Shown here: positions 44,886-56,460 of the stretch, one piece after another
How the letters are laid out: every line of letters begins with the position of its first letter
How positions within the stretch are numbered: the first letter of the stretch is position 1
Origin: Chloranthus sessilifolius
Lineage: Eukaryota; Streptophyta; Magnoliopsida; Chloranthales; Chloranthaceae
DNA length: 64,000 nt
NCBI GenBank assembly: GCA_021018995.1
Contig: CM037584.1
Coordinates: 146,709,317-146,773,316, forward strand
Direction of reading: 5' to 3'
Position numbers and translations under genes: made by a program
Notes under the pieces: model-generated
The model's database searches: none
Told to the model about the DNA's origin: nothing
What the model saw: only the letters and a program-made list of their open reading frames with translations

Positions 44886-44961
44886 AGTTTTTTTAGAAAT
44901 TCTGAAAATCATTCTTTTGTCAGAGCATAGGGACTTCTGTTAATGAAAACTTTATTTTCAC

Positions 44962-46383
44962 ATGCAGACCATTATGTCTTCTAGAAGAAGGGGCCGATCC
45001 AAGGGCGGCCATAGTAGAAGCTTGTGTAGTCGAGATGATTTTATCTCGGACGTGAATAGAGAGCCTATAGAAGATGGAGGGGCTTCTGGCAGTGGAGGCC
45101 AAGGGAGCCAGGATCAGGGAGAGAACCGTGATCGTCAGGATCAAGATTAAAGAGGGCAGGAAAGAGTTAGAGAAAGGAATGAGGATAGAGAGGAGCGTCA
45201 GAGGATGATGCACACCATGGAGACCATGGCGGCTGCTATGGCTCAACAGGCAGCATCCTTGGCAGCTCATACTGCCCACGAGAAGCATTAGCCACCGACA
45301 CCTCCAGTGGCTCCAACACCGCCAGTATCTTCTGCTTTTATCGAGTTTAGGAGGATGAGACCTCTTAGCTTTTCAGGACAGGCTGATTTTATGGCAGCTA
45401 AAAACTGGCTGAGTGAGATGGAAAAGGTGTTTAGTGTGCTCACTTGTACAGAGGACAAGAGCGTCCGTTGGGTAGCCTACATGTTAGACGGGGAGGCTGG
45501 GCCTTGGTCAAAGTCCGTTTCTAGGACTAGGGCTGAGGAGACCCCAGACATGCCTTGGACATGGGACGAGTTCGTCAAGGAATTCAACAAGCAGTATTTC
45601 CCGGAGGTGGTGAGAAACCAGATGGAAGTTCAATTTTTGCAGTTAGTACAAGGGAAGATGACTGTGAGAGAATACGGAGTGGAGTTCATGCCACTCGCTC
45701 GCTTTGCGCCCGACTACGTCATCACAGAGATGATGAAAGCAAAGAGGTTTCAGCAAGGTTTGAAGCCAGACGTGAGGGGAGGAGTGGCACCATTCCAACT
45801 GAGGACCTATGGTGAGGTCATGAGCAAAGTGCTGATAGTGGAGGAAGAAAATAACAATAAATACCGCCAGAGAGAGCAACAAGGAAGGTGGAATACGGAC
45901 CAGAGCAGAACGGGGAATTATGAACCGGTGAACAAAAAGTTGAGATTCATACCAAACAATCAGAAACCACCATTCCAAGGAGGTTATGGGAGACCGGCGC
46001 AGTAGAGCAACCAATAGAAATTTCCATTGCTTGCGTCGAGGAGGCCGATAAGATACGAGAGCCCTGCTATTACTATCGGAGCGACAGTTACTCAGGGGTT
46101 CTCGCGAGCAGCTTCTTCCACACCATGGGAGACTTGTGCCAAGTGTGGCAAGTCTCATAGAACAGCTGACTGTAGGCAAGGAACTTGGGGTTGCTTTAGA
46201 TGTGGCAAGGTGGGCCACTTGATCAATGAGTGCCCTAAGATGAACAAAGGGAAGACGACTTCAGCTCCTATGCCATGACCTATACAAGCGAGGAAGCCGA
46301 TCATCCAAGGGAGAGCCTTCGCAGTCACAGCTCAAGAGGCTCAGAATACAAACGATGTCATTCAAGGTGAGCTTCCTTTTTAA
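44962..46383 (+). pseudogene. gag: gag of element D (single frame, five stops)
   Basis: One continuous reading frame from MQTIMSSRRRGRSKGG to the stop just inside the intron-like segment, interrupted only by stops at 45148, 45289, 46003, about 46015 and 46276, with no frameshift. Capsid: FRRMRPLSFSGQADFM (from about 45343), a retrotrans_gag-like core to about 45720, and a charged linker. Two zinc knuckles: CAKCGKSHRTADC (from about 46135) and CFRCGKVGHLINEC (about 46193-46234). At least three of the stops sit where E reads CAG, matching C-to-T change in a CHG methylation context. Confidence 0.88.
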
Positions 46384-46508
46384 ATAAAGAATTTCAATTA
46401 TTGAAATTGTAGATAGAGAAGGTGCATCCATATATGAAATAGAAAAGAACTTGCATGTGATAAATTCTAGTATGATGATAAACACTACATATGTGTATGT
46501 ATGGTTAG
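46367..46508 (+). other. gag-protease intron-like segment of element D
   Basis: ATTCAAG|GTGAGCTTCC at the 5' edge and ATGGTTAG|GTATGTT at the 3' edge; 142 bp, AT-rich, not a multiple of three. Removal joins NDVIQ through a split glycine codon (G|GT) to MLQIYKKG in the protease frame. Unspliced, Gag stops five codons past Q (TAA 46381-46383). Confidence 0.78.
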
Positions 46509-48497
46509 GTATGTTACAAATATATAAGAAGGGAAGCGACGTGATATACGAAGCTCGAGTGTTGATAGACCTGGGGTCTACCCACTCATTTGTTACCCCT
46601 CGCTTTACAAAGAGGATGAAAGTCGACCCAGAGGAGTTAGACTTCGTTTTAACCCTAACTGTTCCTACTGGGAAAGCGGTTGATATCGAAAAGGGTTGCA
46701 ACTCCGTGATCGTGAGGGTCATGGATGGAGATGTATTTGAGCTACCGACGAACCTAATTCTGTTAAACATCTAAGGATTCAACATGATCCTTGGCATGGA
46801 TTGGCTGTCGACTCACTGTGCGACGGTAGATTGCAAGAATAAGGTCGTCATCTTCAGACCAAATACAAGGAGATCGTTCCAATTTTGAGGAGAAAGGTCG
46901 ACACACCTACCACTTATCCTGGCAGTCAGGGCCGAGTGCTTGATCAGAAAAGGGTGTAGTGGATACTTGGCGTTCTTGAAGGAAGATAAAGAGGAGAAGA
47001 ATGTTATATCTGAGATAGCAGTTGTGCGAGACTTTGCCGATGTATTTTCGGAGGAGTTACCTGGATTACCTCCAGAGAGAGGTAGAATTCGCCATCGACT
47101 TAGCACCAGGAACGAAGCCTGTTTCTAAAGCACCATACAGAATGGCTCCTGCTGAGTTGAAGGAGTTGAAAGAACAGTTGCAAGAGTTAATGGACAAGGG
47201 GTTTATTAGACCGAGTGTGTCTCCATGGGGAGCACCGGTCTTGTTTGTAAAGAAGAAAGATGGGTTGATCATTCTGAGCATTGACTATCGACAATTGAAC
47301 AAACTCACAATTAAGAATCGATACCCTTTGCCTAGGATAGATGACCTGTTTGATCAATTGCAAGGAGCGAAGTACTTTTCCAAGATCGATTTGAGATCTG
47401 GATACCATCAGTTGAGAGTCAAGGCAGAGGATATTCAGAAGACTGCATTCAGGACTCGATATGGACACTACGAGTTCTTAGTGATGCCGTTTGGGTTAAC
47501 AAATGCCCCGATGTCATTCATGGATTTGATGAATAGGGTGTTTAAACCACACCTAGACTTTTGTGTCGTAGTGTTTGTTGACGACATCCTGATTTATTCA
47601 AAATCAGAGGAAGAGCATGAGAAGCACTTGAGAGTAGCCCTACAAACTCTACGTGAACACCAACTATATGCCAAGCTCAGCAAATGTGAGTTCTGGTTAG
47701 AAGAGGTTAGCTTTTTGGGACACGTTGTCTCAAAGCATGGTGTCACTATAGATCCAGCAAAAATCGAAACAGTGGTGAATTGGGAGCAACCAAAGACCGT
47801 GACCGACGTCCGTAGTTTCCTTGGGTTAGCAGGTTACTATCGACGTTTTGTTGAGGTTTTTTCAAAGATATCAGGACCACTCACGAGACTTACACGGAAA
47901 GATGCAAGGTTTGAAAGGAGTGAGGCATATGAGAAGAGTTTTCAAGAACTCAAGAAGAGACTCACTTCAGCTCCAATGTTAGCTATTCCTTCAGGCAGTG
48001 GAGGGTTTGCAGTGTATAGCGATGCTTCTTGTACTGGTTTGGGCTGTGCTTAATCAACACAAAAAGGTGATAGCGTATGGGTCGAGATAGTTGAAAGAGC
48101 ATGAGAAGAATTATCCGACACATGACCTGGAATTAGTAGCTGCCATTTTTATGCTTAAGATTTGGAGACATTACCTATATGGTGAGACCTTTGAGATCCT
48201 CACTGATCATAAGAGCCTCAGATATCAGTTTACACAGAAGGAACTAAATATGAGGCAGAGCAGATGGATGGAGTTTCTCAAGAACTATGATTGCTCTATA
48301 CAGTACCATCTAGGCAAAGCTAATGTAGTAGTCGATGCCTTGAGTCAAAAGAGTTCAGCTCAGTTGGCTAGTTTAATTTTGGGTATGCATCGATGGAAGT
48401 TATTTGAAGATCTGGCACTATATGATGCGAACATCGAGTCGCAAGTTATAGGAGCCTTCTTAGCTAATATCTCAGTGAGACCGATGATATTTGAACA
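46509..48497 (+). pseudogene. pol: pol of element D, first part: protease, RT, RNase H, start of integrase
   Basis: Protease: YEARVLIDLGSTHSF (about 46551-46595) and LGMDWLSTHCATV (about 46791). RT in one long open run, 47022-48053: [47 protein letters not shown] and the catalytic FVDD at 47574-47585. RNase [13 protein letters not shown], then a 2-bp loss near 48048, then [19 protein letters not shown] and NVVVDALSQ. Integrase begins [18 protein letters not shown] and is cut after IFEH by element E. Lesions: stops at 46772 and 46886, a 2-bp deletion in a GA run near 47080 and the RNase H frameshift. Confidence 0.88.
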
Positions 48498-51000
48498 TGT
48501 GACAGCCTGAATTTTAGCACCCCGAAACTCGTGCCATCAGCACGATCATCTTGACTGTGCCCCTTGACTACGCACGGAACACTGGTATATCAAGCAACAC
48601 TAATGGAAAGAACATAAATAGGGCTGCGAAATAAATCACCATTTAAATATTACTCAAAAGACAGTTCTACTTTCATGCCTCTGCATGAATGGAGAATCAG
48701 CCCGAACCATCGATAACAGCTAATCATCAAGGATGGTTCGCCCAAAAGAATAATCCCAACAATTATTTACATTTTTTAATCAAAAACAAGGCTTGACATA
48801 CCAAGCCGTACCAAATACGCTCACAAAACTCTCAAAGGTGCACAACGGAGTCCTCTAGAAGAAGTCCTCCGGAGGCGGCTCCAACTCGTCACCAGGCGCA
48901 AGGTCCGACTCACCAGGGTCAACGTCCCCTGAAGCCTCAACAGCTGCTAATAGTGGACCTGCGACATATAGTCTAAAGGGTGAGATACATCATAGCTCAA
49001 TAGGGAACAAAACACAGTGAACATATAAATTAAAACTCACATATTTTCCATGATATGTCATGCATGATGTATCTATGCAATTACTGAGAAAAACAGTCGA
49101 AAAGCATCACCTTTTACTGGTAGTTTACACATGTCTTTTAATTACTCATGAATGATACTGACTAGGCCTAAAGCAAAACTTAACCTTTCAACTTAAGTAA
49201 TCCCCGAGCAATATAGCATCGAGCCCCGATGAGATACCCTTCATCGTCATCTATATAGACAGTTTTAAACGTATTCCCTGGGAATACAATTAGTACCCAA
49301 GCCTCATTCCCCGAGGGATCGGTGGCGGGGTTTCAACTTATCTCAATTCAACACCCCTGGGGTGTGCTTACTGTGTACGGATATGCCTCCGCACTGGCTT
49401 ACGGTTTCGCCGCCGTATCGGTCACGGATATCCTGCCGCGTCAGTCGTGGGTATCCCGCCACGTCGGTGGGGTATCCTATCAAACCTCAAATAACAAAAA
49501 TATCAGGTGCTTTACATATAGTTATTCACCGTGTAAGTGTGGTATCTTATATCAGTTAGGCCCTATCAGACATTATTCAATCCTAGATACATCCCTGGGA
49601 TGTATCTATTCACTTGCATCACACCTGATGCTCTTATTAAATCACTTCCTCATCCCCTGGGGATGGCTCATCATTATATACTCTTATTGGTGTCACTCAC
49701 ACATAATTTTCACAAAACTTTAAGCAATAAAATAGTTTTCAATTTGATTCTATATCAATACATACATGCTCTTGCAAATTAAAGTATATGTTCAAGGTGT
49801 TCCCTACCTCAAATCTCTGATAATTCATGCATCAAGGTCCCACGTGGCTCCTTGTGCCCATGATCATACGTACTACCTTTGGTACAACATAACACATGCA
49901 ACACATCATTAAAGATGTAATAAGGAAGGTCCAAGACCCCCCCGAGAATCTTGAAGTCAAACTAAAAGGTCAATAAATTTTAAGTCAGTCGATTAATCGA
50001 ACTCCAAGATCGATTAATCGAAACTGATTTGATTAATCGATTCCCAAAATCGATTAATCGAAATTCAAAATCGATTAATCGATTCCCAAATTCGATTAAT
50101 CGAGATCCCCGTTCGATTAATTGAATCCCACATCGATTAATCAAAATTCTCTAATCTATCAATTCGATTCTCAATTTGAGTAATCGAATTCCCAAAATCG
50201 ATTAATCGATCCCAAATCGATTAATCGAAATTCGAAATCGATTAATCGAAATCCCATTTCGACTAGTCGATTTCCCCAAGTCACTTTCCTCTAGCCACTG
50301 GAGGTTCCCAGTCAATTAATCGACACCAAAATCGATTAATCGAAATCCAAAGTCGATTAATCGAATTCGGGTTCTTTGACTTTTCAACTTCTTGGCGAAA
50401 ATCGATTAATCGAAACCTGATTTCGATTAATTGATTTGGCCTTCAAATTTTTTCCTACTCTTTTTCCTTCATTTTTCTAAGTACTTAATCTATCATTTAA
50501 AACATTTTTGACTGAATTTAAACCTCTATAACCTATGCATTAAATTTACAAAATTTTACCTTCAATCAATCTCAAATTGATATGGTCAAAGGGGTTGGAA
50601 AGGCTAGGGTTCCAGCTTTGGCTTGAACGGATCCTTCGTGTCGAATCGGCCTTTTAAATGCTTGAATTCCCCTTCCAAACACCCACCATTACTCCTTGCA
50701 TTAACTATGCTCTCCTTCTCTCTCTCTCTCTTCTTTACTCTCTCTCAACAACCAAACAAAAGAACTAGGGCTATTAAACCCTTTTATTTCTCATTCAACC
50801 CGTGTGTTGAGCACATACACTAGAAGTAGGTGTATGTAGCTGCAGATTTCGTCATGTTCCACACAGTTACTTAAATTCTCACATCTCATCCGTTCATCTT
50901 ATCCTACGTTAACTTGTGAACTCTTACATGGTCAAACCTATGACCAGTCGGGCACGGATCCCGAGGTCACTGTTTAACTCTGAATTTTTGGGATATTACA
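48498..51000 (-). repeat. 3' LTR of element E
   Basis: 2503 bp, TGTGACAGCCTG to GGATATTACA. TCGATTAATCGA cluster at about 49988-50435, hairpin at 48981-48999 (one pair mismatched), short acidic reading frame on the minus strand 48958-48855 ending ELEPPPEDFF. Confidence 0.94.
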
Positions 51001-51013
51001 TCCTCCCCACTTT
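51001..51013 (-). other. Polypurine tract of element E
   Basis: The minus strand reads AAGTGGGGAGGA directly before the 3' LTR, a standard plus-strand priming tract. A nearby poly-C/G run (about 51061-51080) is a simple repeat. Confidence 0.8.
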
Positions 51014-51352
51014 GGGAATTTTTGTCCCCAAAAATATTCCAAGGGCGTCGGTCTGGTTTGCCCCCCTCCCCCCCCCCCCCACACTTGTGTGAGGTGGACC
51101 AGTTGTTTAACACAATAGAGTGTAGACACACACATAGCATAAAAATATAATTGTAGGAGAAAATTTACAAAACCATTACATAATGTAAGAAAACGACGAC
51201 ACGTGACAGAATGTAAGAAAATCAATGATCATAAATATACAAAATTGTTTCTGTATTTCATTATATTTCCAAAATTACCGTTGTTGTTTATAGCTTTTGA
51301 ATTACATCAAAACTCCTAAAATCGATAATACAAAAATATCCTCGTCTTGGTG

Positions 51353-52869
51353 TCAAGCTGTCCCCTCTGGTGGCTGATCTGGTGTAAGAGCAAGCTGCTC
51401 TGACTGGGCTAGCTGCTGTTGCTGGGGTGGCTCTGTAGGGTGCTCCTGCGGCTGGGGTGTGGAGCATGCTGCATCGGTAGCCGCGGTGGTCGGACGGAAG
51501 ACGGGACCCCTATGGAAGGCAGTTCGTCCCGCGGTCCACTCCTCCTCCTGAGCTAAATACCACTGGTAGTCCAACAGGTAGATGTAGCGGAGGGTATGGA
51601 ACATAAGGAAGTCCATCCTCCGGTTCATCCGCTCGTTGTTGGCCTCCATGCGTGCCAACACATCCTCGACGGTAGGACCGGAGTGAGCTGCGCGCCGACG
51701 GTAGGATGACGTGGGTGTAGCTGGCGCGGACTATGCTGGCGGTGTAGGGGAAACGGTGGTATGGGAGGGCACCCCCTCCGCTGCGGGCTCAACCGGGTGT
51801 GCCCCTCCCATGGGTGGGTCCTGATGTGGTGGTGGGGGTGGTGGTGGTGCTACTTCCGCTGCTGCTGCTACTGGAACTGGACCCGGAGCCAGTAGGGTCT
51901 GCTTCAACAAGTTGTAGCTTTGGCTCCATGAAGACTTGGAAAACATCTTCACTCAGTCCATCGCCCGCACCTCGTGGGGCGATACCGCATACTCGGGAGC
52001 GTTGGAGTAACACTCCAACATGCTCGAGATCAGCCGAGCATACGGCATTTTCTCTTTGGGCCTCAAGTTGCCCTTCATCAATTTACCTTTTATGTATCTC
52101 ATCCCTTCTAGGATGAGCATGGTTGCGTCGAACCAACGACCACAAAAGGCCGCATATAGTGCCTGCTGCACCATCTCTATCCGCTCGGTGTCGTGCCACA
52201 ACGGGTAGAGGTTACACTTGATGATGGAATCAAGCATCCACATGTAGTGGGGAAGGTCGACCCTCTTGATGGAGGATCCTGACCCCTTTTTCCCGTTAGT
52301 CATGCGGGTCATAATCTCTTCAAATTTAACTTCCTCTTCAAAGAGTGGGAAGAGGGTGGTCTCTGGGGTGAAATCGAGGTAACACTCGAGTACCTCGTGT
52401 ATGTGGCGACGGGTGATTATGTACTCCCGACCCTCTATGGTGGTCTTAATCACGTCGTCGGTAGAGCCGTCTACGAGCCCTTGGTAAAACAATCTAACTA
52501 ACCTAGGGTAGTAGGAACCCCGGATGGTTTGAGAAGGTTTTCGAGACCGGCATTTCGGAGGTAGTTGCGAGCCCATTGGGTGTCACCCGGTATATCGGGG
52601 TTCGTAAAGAGGGTTGGGTCGATGTTATACTCGACCTCAAAGGTCTTCGCCTCCCACCACTCATTGGGTTGTAGTACGTTAGTGGGTTGTGGCGGCATGG
52701 GGGTAGATTCACGTGAAGACGCACTCGTCGAACCAGAGGTGGTCTCCGATGCCGACGGTGATAGAGTCCTCACCGGTGAAGGGGTAGGTGGTGGCGGTGT
52801 GGCGTTCTTACGCCGGACCGGGAGTTTAGAGGTCGCCCTTGCCGAAGACAACCGGCTTTTCGGCAGCAT
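51353..52869 (-). pseudogene. Third gene of element E, Transposase_32-like protein
   Basis: Sense to pol, between chromodomain and 3' LTR. ATG at 52869 (MLPKSRLSSARATSK), a basic then Pro/Ser-rich N-terminus, NEWWEAKTFEVEY, then a one-base frameshift near 52512. The second run, 52576-51953, has YYPRLVRLFYQGL, IEGREYIITRRHIHEVLEC, LPHYMWMLDSIIKCNLYPL, AFCGRWFDATMLILEGMRYI and MPYARLISSMLECY. Then a stop, a proline-rich low-complexity stretch (51952-51731), a stop, and a C-terminal part with a probable coiled coil (DVLARMEANNERMNRRMDF) and a Gln/Pro tail ending 51353. Its block pattern (VR-FY, GR-hydrophobic-I-VL, NL-P, GRWFD, P-LIS) is that of the plant 'putative transposon protein' family. 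About 500 codons; role unknown. Confidence 0.8.
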
Positions 52870-53094
52870 TTTAGTGAAAATTCAAGAGACTAGGGTTTCT
52901 CTAACTCAATTTGAAAAAAAACACAAATTTAGGGTTTATCGTGGGTTTTGGATGCGATGGTACTTGAATCCGATCCGAACATTGACGGAAAACGCAAACC
53001 CTAGAGTGCTCGGTTGGTTGGAGAAGAAGAAGAAGAAATGGCGCCCAAAACACAAAAAACCCAAATGATTTCGAATGGGGAGCAAAATCCCCAA

Positions 53095-53107
53095 ATTTAT
53101 ATATATA
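53095..53107 (-). promoter_or_regulatory. TATA box of the E third gene
   Basis: The minus strand reads CCTATATATATAAAT, about 230 bp upstream of ATG 52869 and just downstream of the palindrome cluster. It is identical in sequence and spacing to the one in D (62808-62820). Confidence 0.65.
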
Positions 53108-53112
53108 GGCTT

Positions 53113-53790
53113 AGATTCGATTAATCAAAATTTAATCTCGATTAATCGAGATTCAAAACTAGGTCAAGCCGCGCAAAATCGATTAGTCAAAACTCAAATT
53201 CGATTAATCGAAACCATTTCGATTAATCGAAATCGTATCCATTAAAATTTTCAAGTTTTTGAGCTCACTGGCGCAAGCCAATCGATTAATCGAAATCCAT
53301 TTCGATTAATCGAAATTCCAAAATCGATTAATCAAAATTCAGTTCTATTAATCGAAATCGTGCAGTCCCTTCTAAACTTTTCAGGATTCTTTTAGTTACT
53401 CGATTAGTCGAACTATGATTCGATTAATCAAAATCGTTCCTCATACTTCAAATTTTCTAATTTCCTTAAATTAATCGATTAATCGAACTTCCAGTTTGAT
53501 TAATTGAAACCATAAATCGATTAATCGAATTCCTCCTCGATTAATCAAAATTTCATAAAATCCCTCTAAGTTCTTCTAAAATTCTCAATTTGTTCGATTA
53601 ATCGAACCCTCAATTCGATTAATCAAAAAACTAAATCAATTAATCGAAACCATGATCGATTAATCAAAATTTCACTCTGTCATTTTTCTAATCCTCATTC
53701 AAGTTCCCAGTCACTAGCACATGCCAGTTGACTAATCGAACAAAATCGATTAATCGAATTTCCAAATCGATTAATCGGTTTTGATCAAAT
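53113..53790. repeat. Internal TCGATTAATCGA cluster of element E
   Basis: Dense, irregular copies of TCGATTAATCGAAAT, TCGATTAATCAAAAT and relatives between the chromodomain stop and the TATA box, punctuated by CACTGGCGCAAGCCAATCG (about 53267) and CACTAGCACATGCCAG (about 53713). Same motif and same CACTGG-type punctuation as the LTR cluster. Confidence 0.88.
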
Positions 53791-53994
53791 TCTGTTGGTT
53801 TTCAAATTTCGCTATCTATTTGATTTATCTTGGTAATTTATGATATCAAGTGATCCTTGGTTCTACAAAACACATCATCATGGTCATGTGTGTATATAAA
53901 AAAAATTTCTATGCCATACTTTGATCAAAATTTTACATTGGATTACAAGTGTTGTCAAAATCCACAAACACGCTTGCGGGGGTATAATTGACTC

Positions 53995-56312
53995 TCAAGT
54001 GGTTGGAAACAAGGCTGGATATTGTTCCTTCATATCGGCCTCTCGTTCCCATGTAGCTTCCTCAGCCGGATGATGGTTCCATCTGACAAGTACGAGTGGA
54101 ATCACTTTCGTTCGCAGTACTTATTTCTTTCGATCTAAAATCTCCACCGGCTCTTCGATCATGGTCATGTCCTCATGCATCTCTAACTCTTGACCACTCA
54201 ACACGTGGTCAGGGTCGTTAATGTACTTCCTAAGCAGTGATACGTGGAAGACATTGTGTACTGAATCGAACAACGGTGGCAATCCAATACGGTAAGCAAC
54301 TTTCCCTACTCGTCCCAAAACCTCAAATGGTCCAAGATAGCGGGGACTTAGCTTACCTCTCTTTCCAAATCTCATCACCCCTTTCATAGGTGACACCTTC
54401 ACAAACACGTGTTCACCCACCTTGTAGTCTACACTCGTCCGCTTGATATCAGCGTAGCTTTTCTGTCTGCTCTGCGTCGCTTTAAGTTTTGCCCTTATCA
54501 TACGAACATAGGTAATGTATAGAACAATCATAGTCCTTGAGGAACTCCATCCATCTGTGCTGTCTCATGTTGAGCTCTTTCTGTGTAAACAGGTATCGGA
54601 GGCTCTTATGATTGGTGAAAATTTCAAACATCTCACCATACAAGTAATGTCTCCAAATCTTCAGTGCAAAAATGACTGCTGATAGCTCCAAGTCATGAGT
54701 CGGGTAATTTTTCTCGTGTTCTTTCAGCTGTCTTGACCCGTAAGCTATCACTTTCTTGTGTTGGTTGAGCACGCAACCCAAACCATTGTATGATGCATCG
54801 TTGTACACTGCATATCCTCCACTACCTGAAGGAATCGCTAGCACTGGAGCTGAAGTGAATCTCGTCTTAAGTTCTTGAAAACTCTTCTCGCATGCCTCAC
54901 TCCACTCAAATCTTGAATCCTTTCGTGTCAGCTTCGTGAGAGGTCCCGATATCTTTGAAAACTCCTCGACGAAATGTCAATAGTAGCTTACTAACCCAAG
55001 AAAACTTCGGACATCGGTCACTGTCTTTGGTTGCTCCCATTTAACCACTGCTTCTATCTTTGTTGGATCTACAGTGACACCGTGCTTTGAGACAACATGT
55101 CCTAAAAAGCTAACCTCTTTCAACCAAAACTCACATTTGCTGAGTTTGGCGTACAATTGGTGTTCACGTAGCGTCTGTAGAGCAATCCTCAAATGTTCTT
55201 CGTGTTCCGTCTTGGATTTGGAGTATATCAAAATATCATCAACGAATACTACTACGCAGGAGTCCAAGTGTGGTTTAAACACTCGATTCATCAGATCCAT
55301 AAACGACGCTGGAGCATTCGTCAACCCAAACGGCATTACAAGGAATCCATAGTGTCCATACCGTGTCCTGAAAGCTTCCTTCTAGATGTCCTCTGCCTTG
55401 ACTCTCAACTGATGGTATTCAGATCTCAGGTTGATCTTGGAAAAATACCTTGCTCCTTGCAGTTGATCGAACAGATCATCGATTCAGGCAAAGGGTAACG
55501 GTTCTTGACAGTGAGTTTGTTCAGTTGTCGATAGTCAATGCATAGACGCATTGACCCATCTTTCTTCTTAACAAACAAGACCGGTGCTCCCCACGGAGAC
55601 ACGCTCGGTCTGGAAAACCCCTTATCCATGAGCTCTTGTAGTTGCTCTTTCAACTCCTTCAACTCAGCAGGAGCCATTCTAAATGGTGCTTTTGAAACAG
55701 GCTCCATTCCCGATGCTAAGTCAATGGTGAATTCTACTTCTCTCTCTGGAGGTAATCCAGACAACTCTTCTGAAAAAACATCGGTGAAGTCTCACACAAC
55801 TGCTATCTCAGAGATGACGTTCTTTTCTTCCTTGTCCTCCTTTAAGAAAGCCAAGTATCCATTGCAACCCTTCCTGATCATCCGCTCGGCCCTTACTGCT
55901 GAGATCAGTGGCATACGTGATGACCTCACTCCTTGAAATCGAAATGATCTTCTTGTGTTGGGTCTGAAGACGACAACCTTGTTCTTGCAATCGACCGTCG
56001 CACAATGCTGTGCCAACCAGTCCATGCCAAGGATCACATCAAACCCTTGCATGTCCAGTAGTATCAACTTTGCCTCCAATTCATGCACCTCCAGGTCTCG
56101 AATTGCTACGATGACGGATTTGCAAGCTAGCTCTGTGTCCACTAACTCTCCAGTCGGAATAGACACAAATAGGATAAAATCCAACGCCTCTGGAATAATC
56201 TTCATCCTCTTGGCAAATCGTGGAGTGATGAATGAGTGTGTAGACCCTGGGTCTATCAACACTCTAGTGTCATATCCAACGAAGCATCCTTTCTCATATA
56301 CAGTTAGCGTAC
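53995..56312 (-). pseudogene. pol: pol of element E with deleted integrase core
   Basis: Protease (56312-55800): YDTRVLIDPGSTHSF, VILGMDWLAQH. RT (about 55780-54970): [27 protein letters not shown], a one-base loss near 55483, then [13 protein letters not shown] followed by a stop near 54977. RNase H (54844-54520): [11 protein letters not shown] and FTNHKSLRY (D to N). At about 54510 the frame jumps from DYDCSIHY to [11 protein letters not shown], so the integrase zinc finger and the whole DDE core are missing; a 3-4 bp homology (ACC) sits at the join. GPY/F module (SPRYLGPFEVL) and chromodomain (IPLVLVRWNHHPAEEATWE) close the protein at 53995, with an in-frame stop after DRKK. Confidence 0.88.
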
Positions 56313-56460
56313 CTATAGTATACATACATACAATAATTTACACCCCTAATTCACGTACAAATTCAGTGTTTTAAAAATAATCTACACTATTTCCTAATGA
56401 ATGCACCTTCTCTATCTAAAATTTTTAAGGAATTTACAACCCTTTATTTAAATGAAAATC
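56313..56460 (-). other. gag-protease intron-like segment of element E
   Basis: The minus strand reads GATCAAG|GATTTTCATTT ... ACTATAG|GTACGC; 148 bp, aligned with the C and D segments (shared AAATAAAG and TAGATAGAGAAGGTGCAT). The 5' GT is lost by a small deletion; the 3' site is kept. Joining gives glycine and the protease frame GTLTVYEKG. Confidence 0.68.

Noticed and set aside
45643..46770. Minus-strand open frames across D gag and protease
   Set aside because: Antisense of the gag/protease frames, composition explained by the plus-strand coding; no homology recognised.
49322..49782. Plus-strand frames in the E LTR repeated at 58753-59183
   Set aside because: They recur because both LTRs share sequence; frames are antisense to the LTR, with no domain and low-complexity content.
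52565..53068. Plus-strand 167-codon frame over the E third gene
   Set aside because: Antisense of the minus-strand third gene, whose homologues in D and C support the minus-strand reading.
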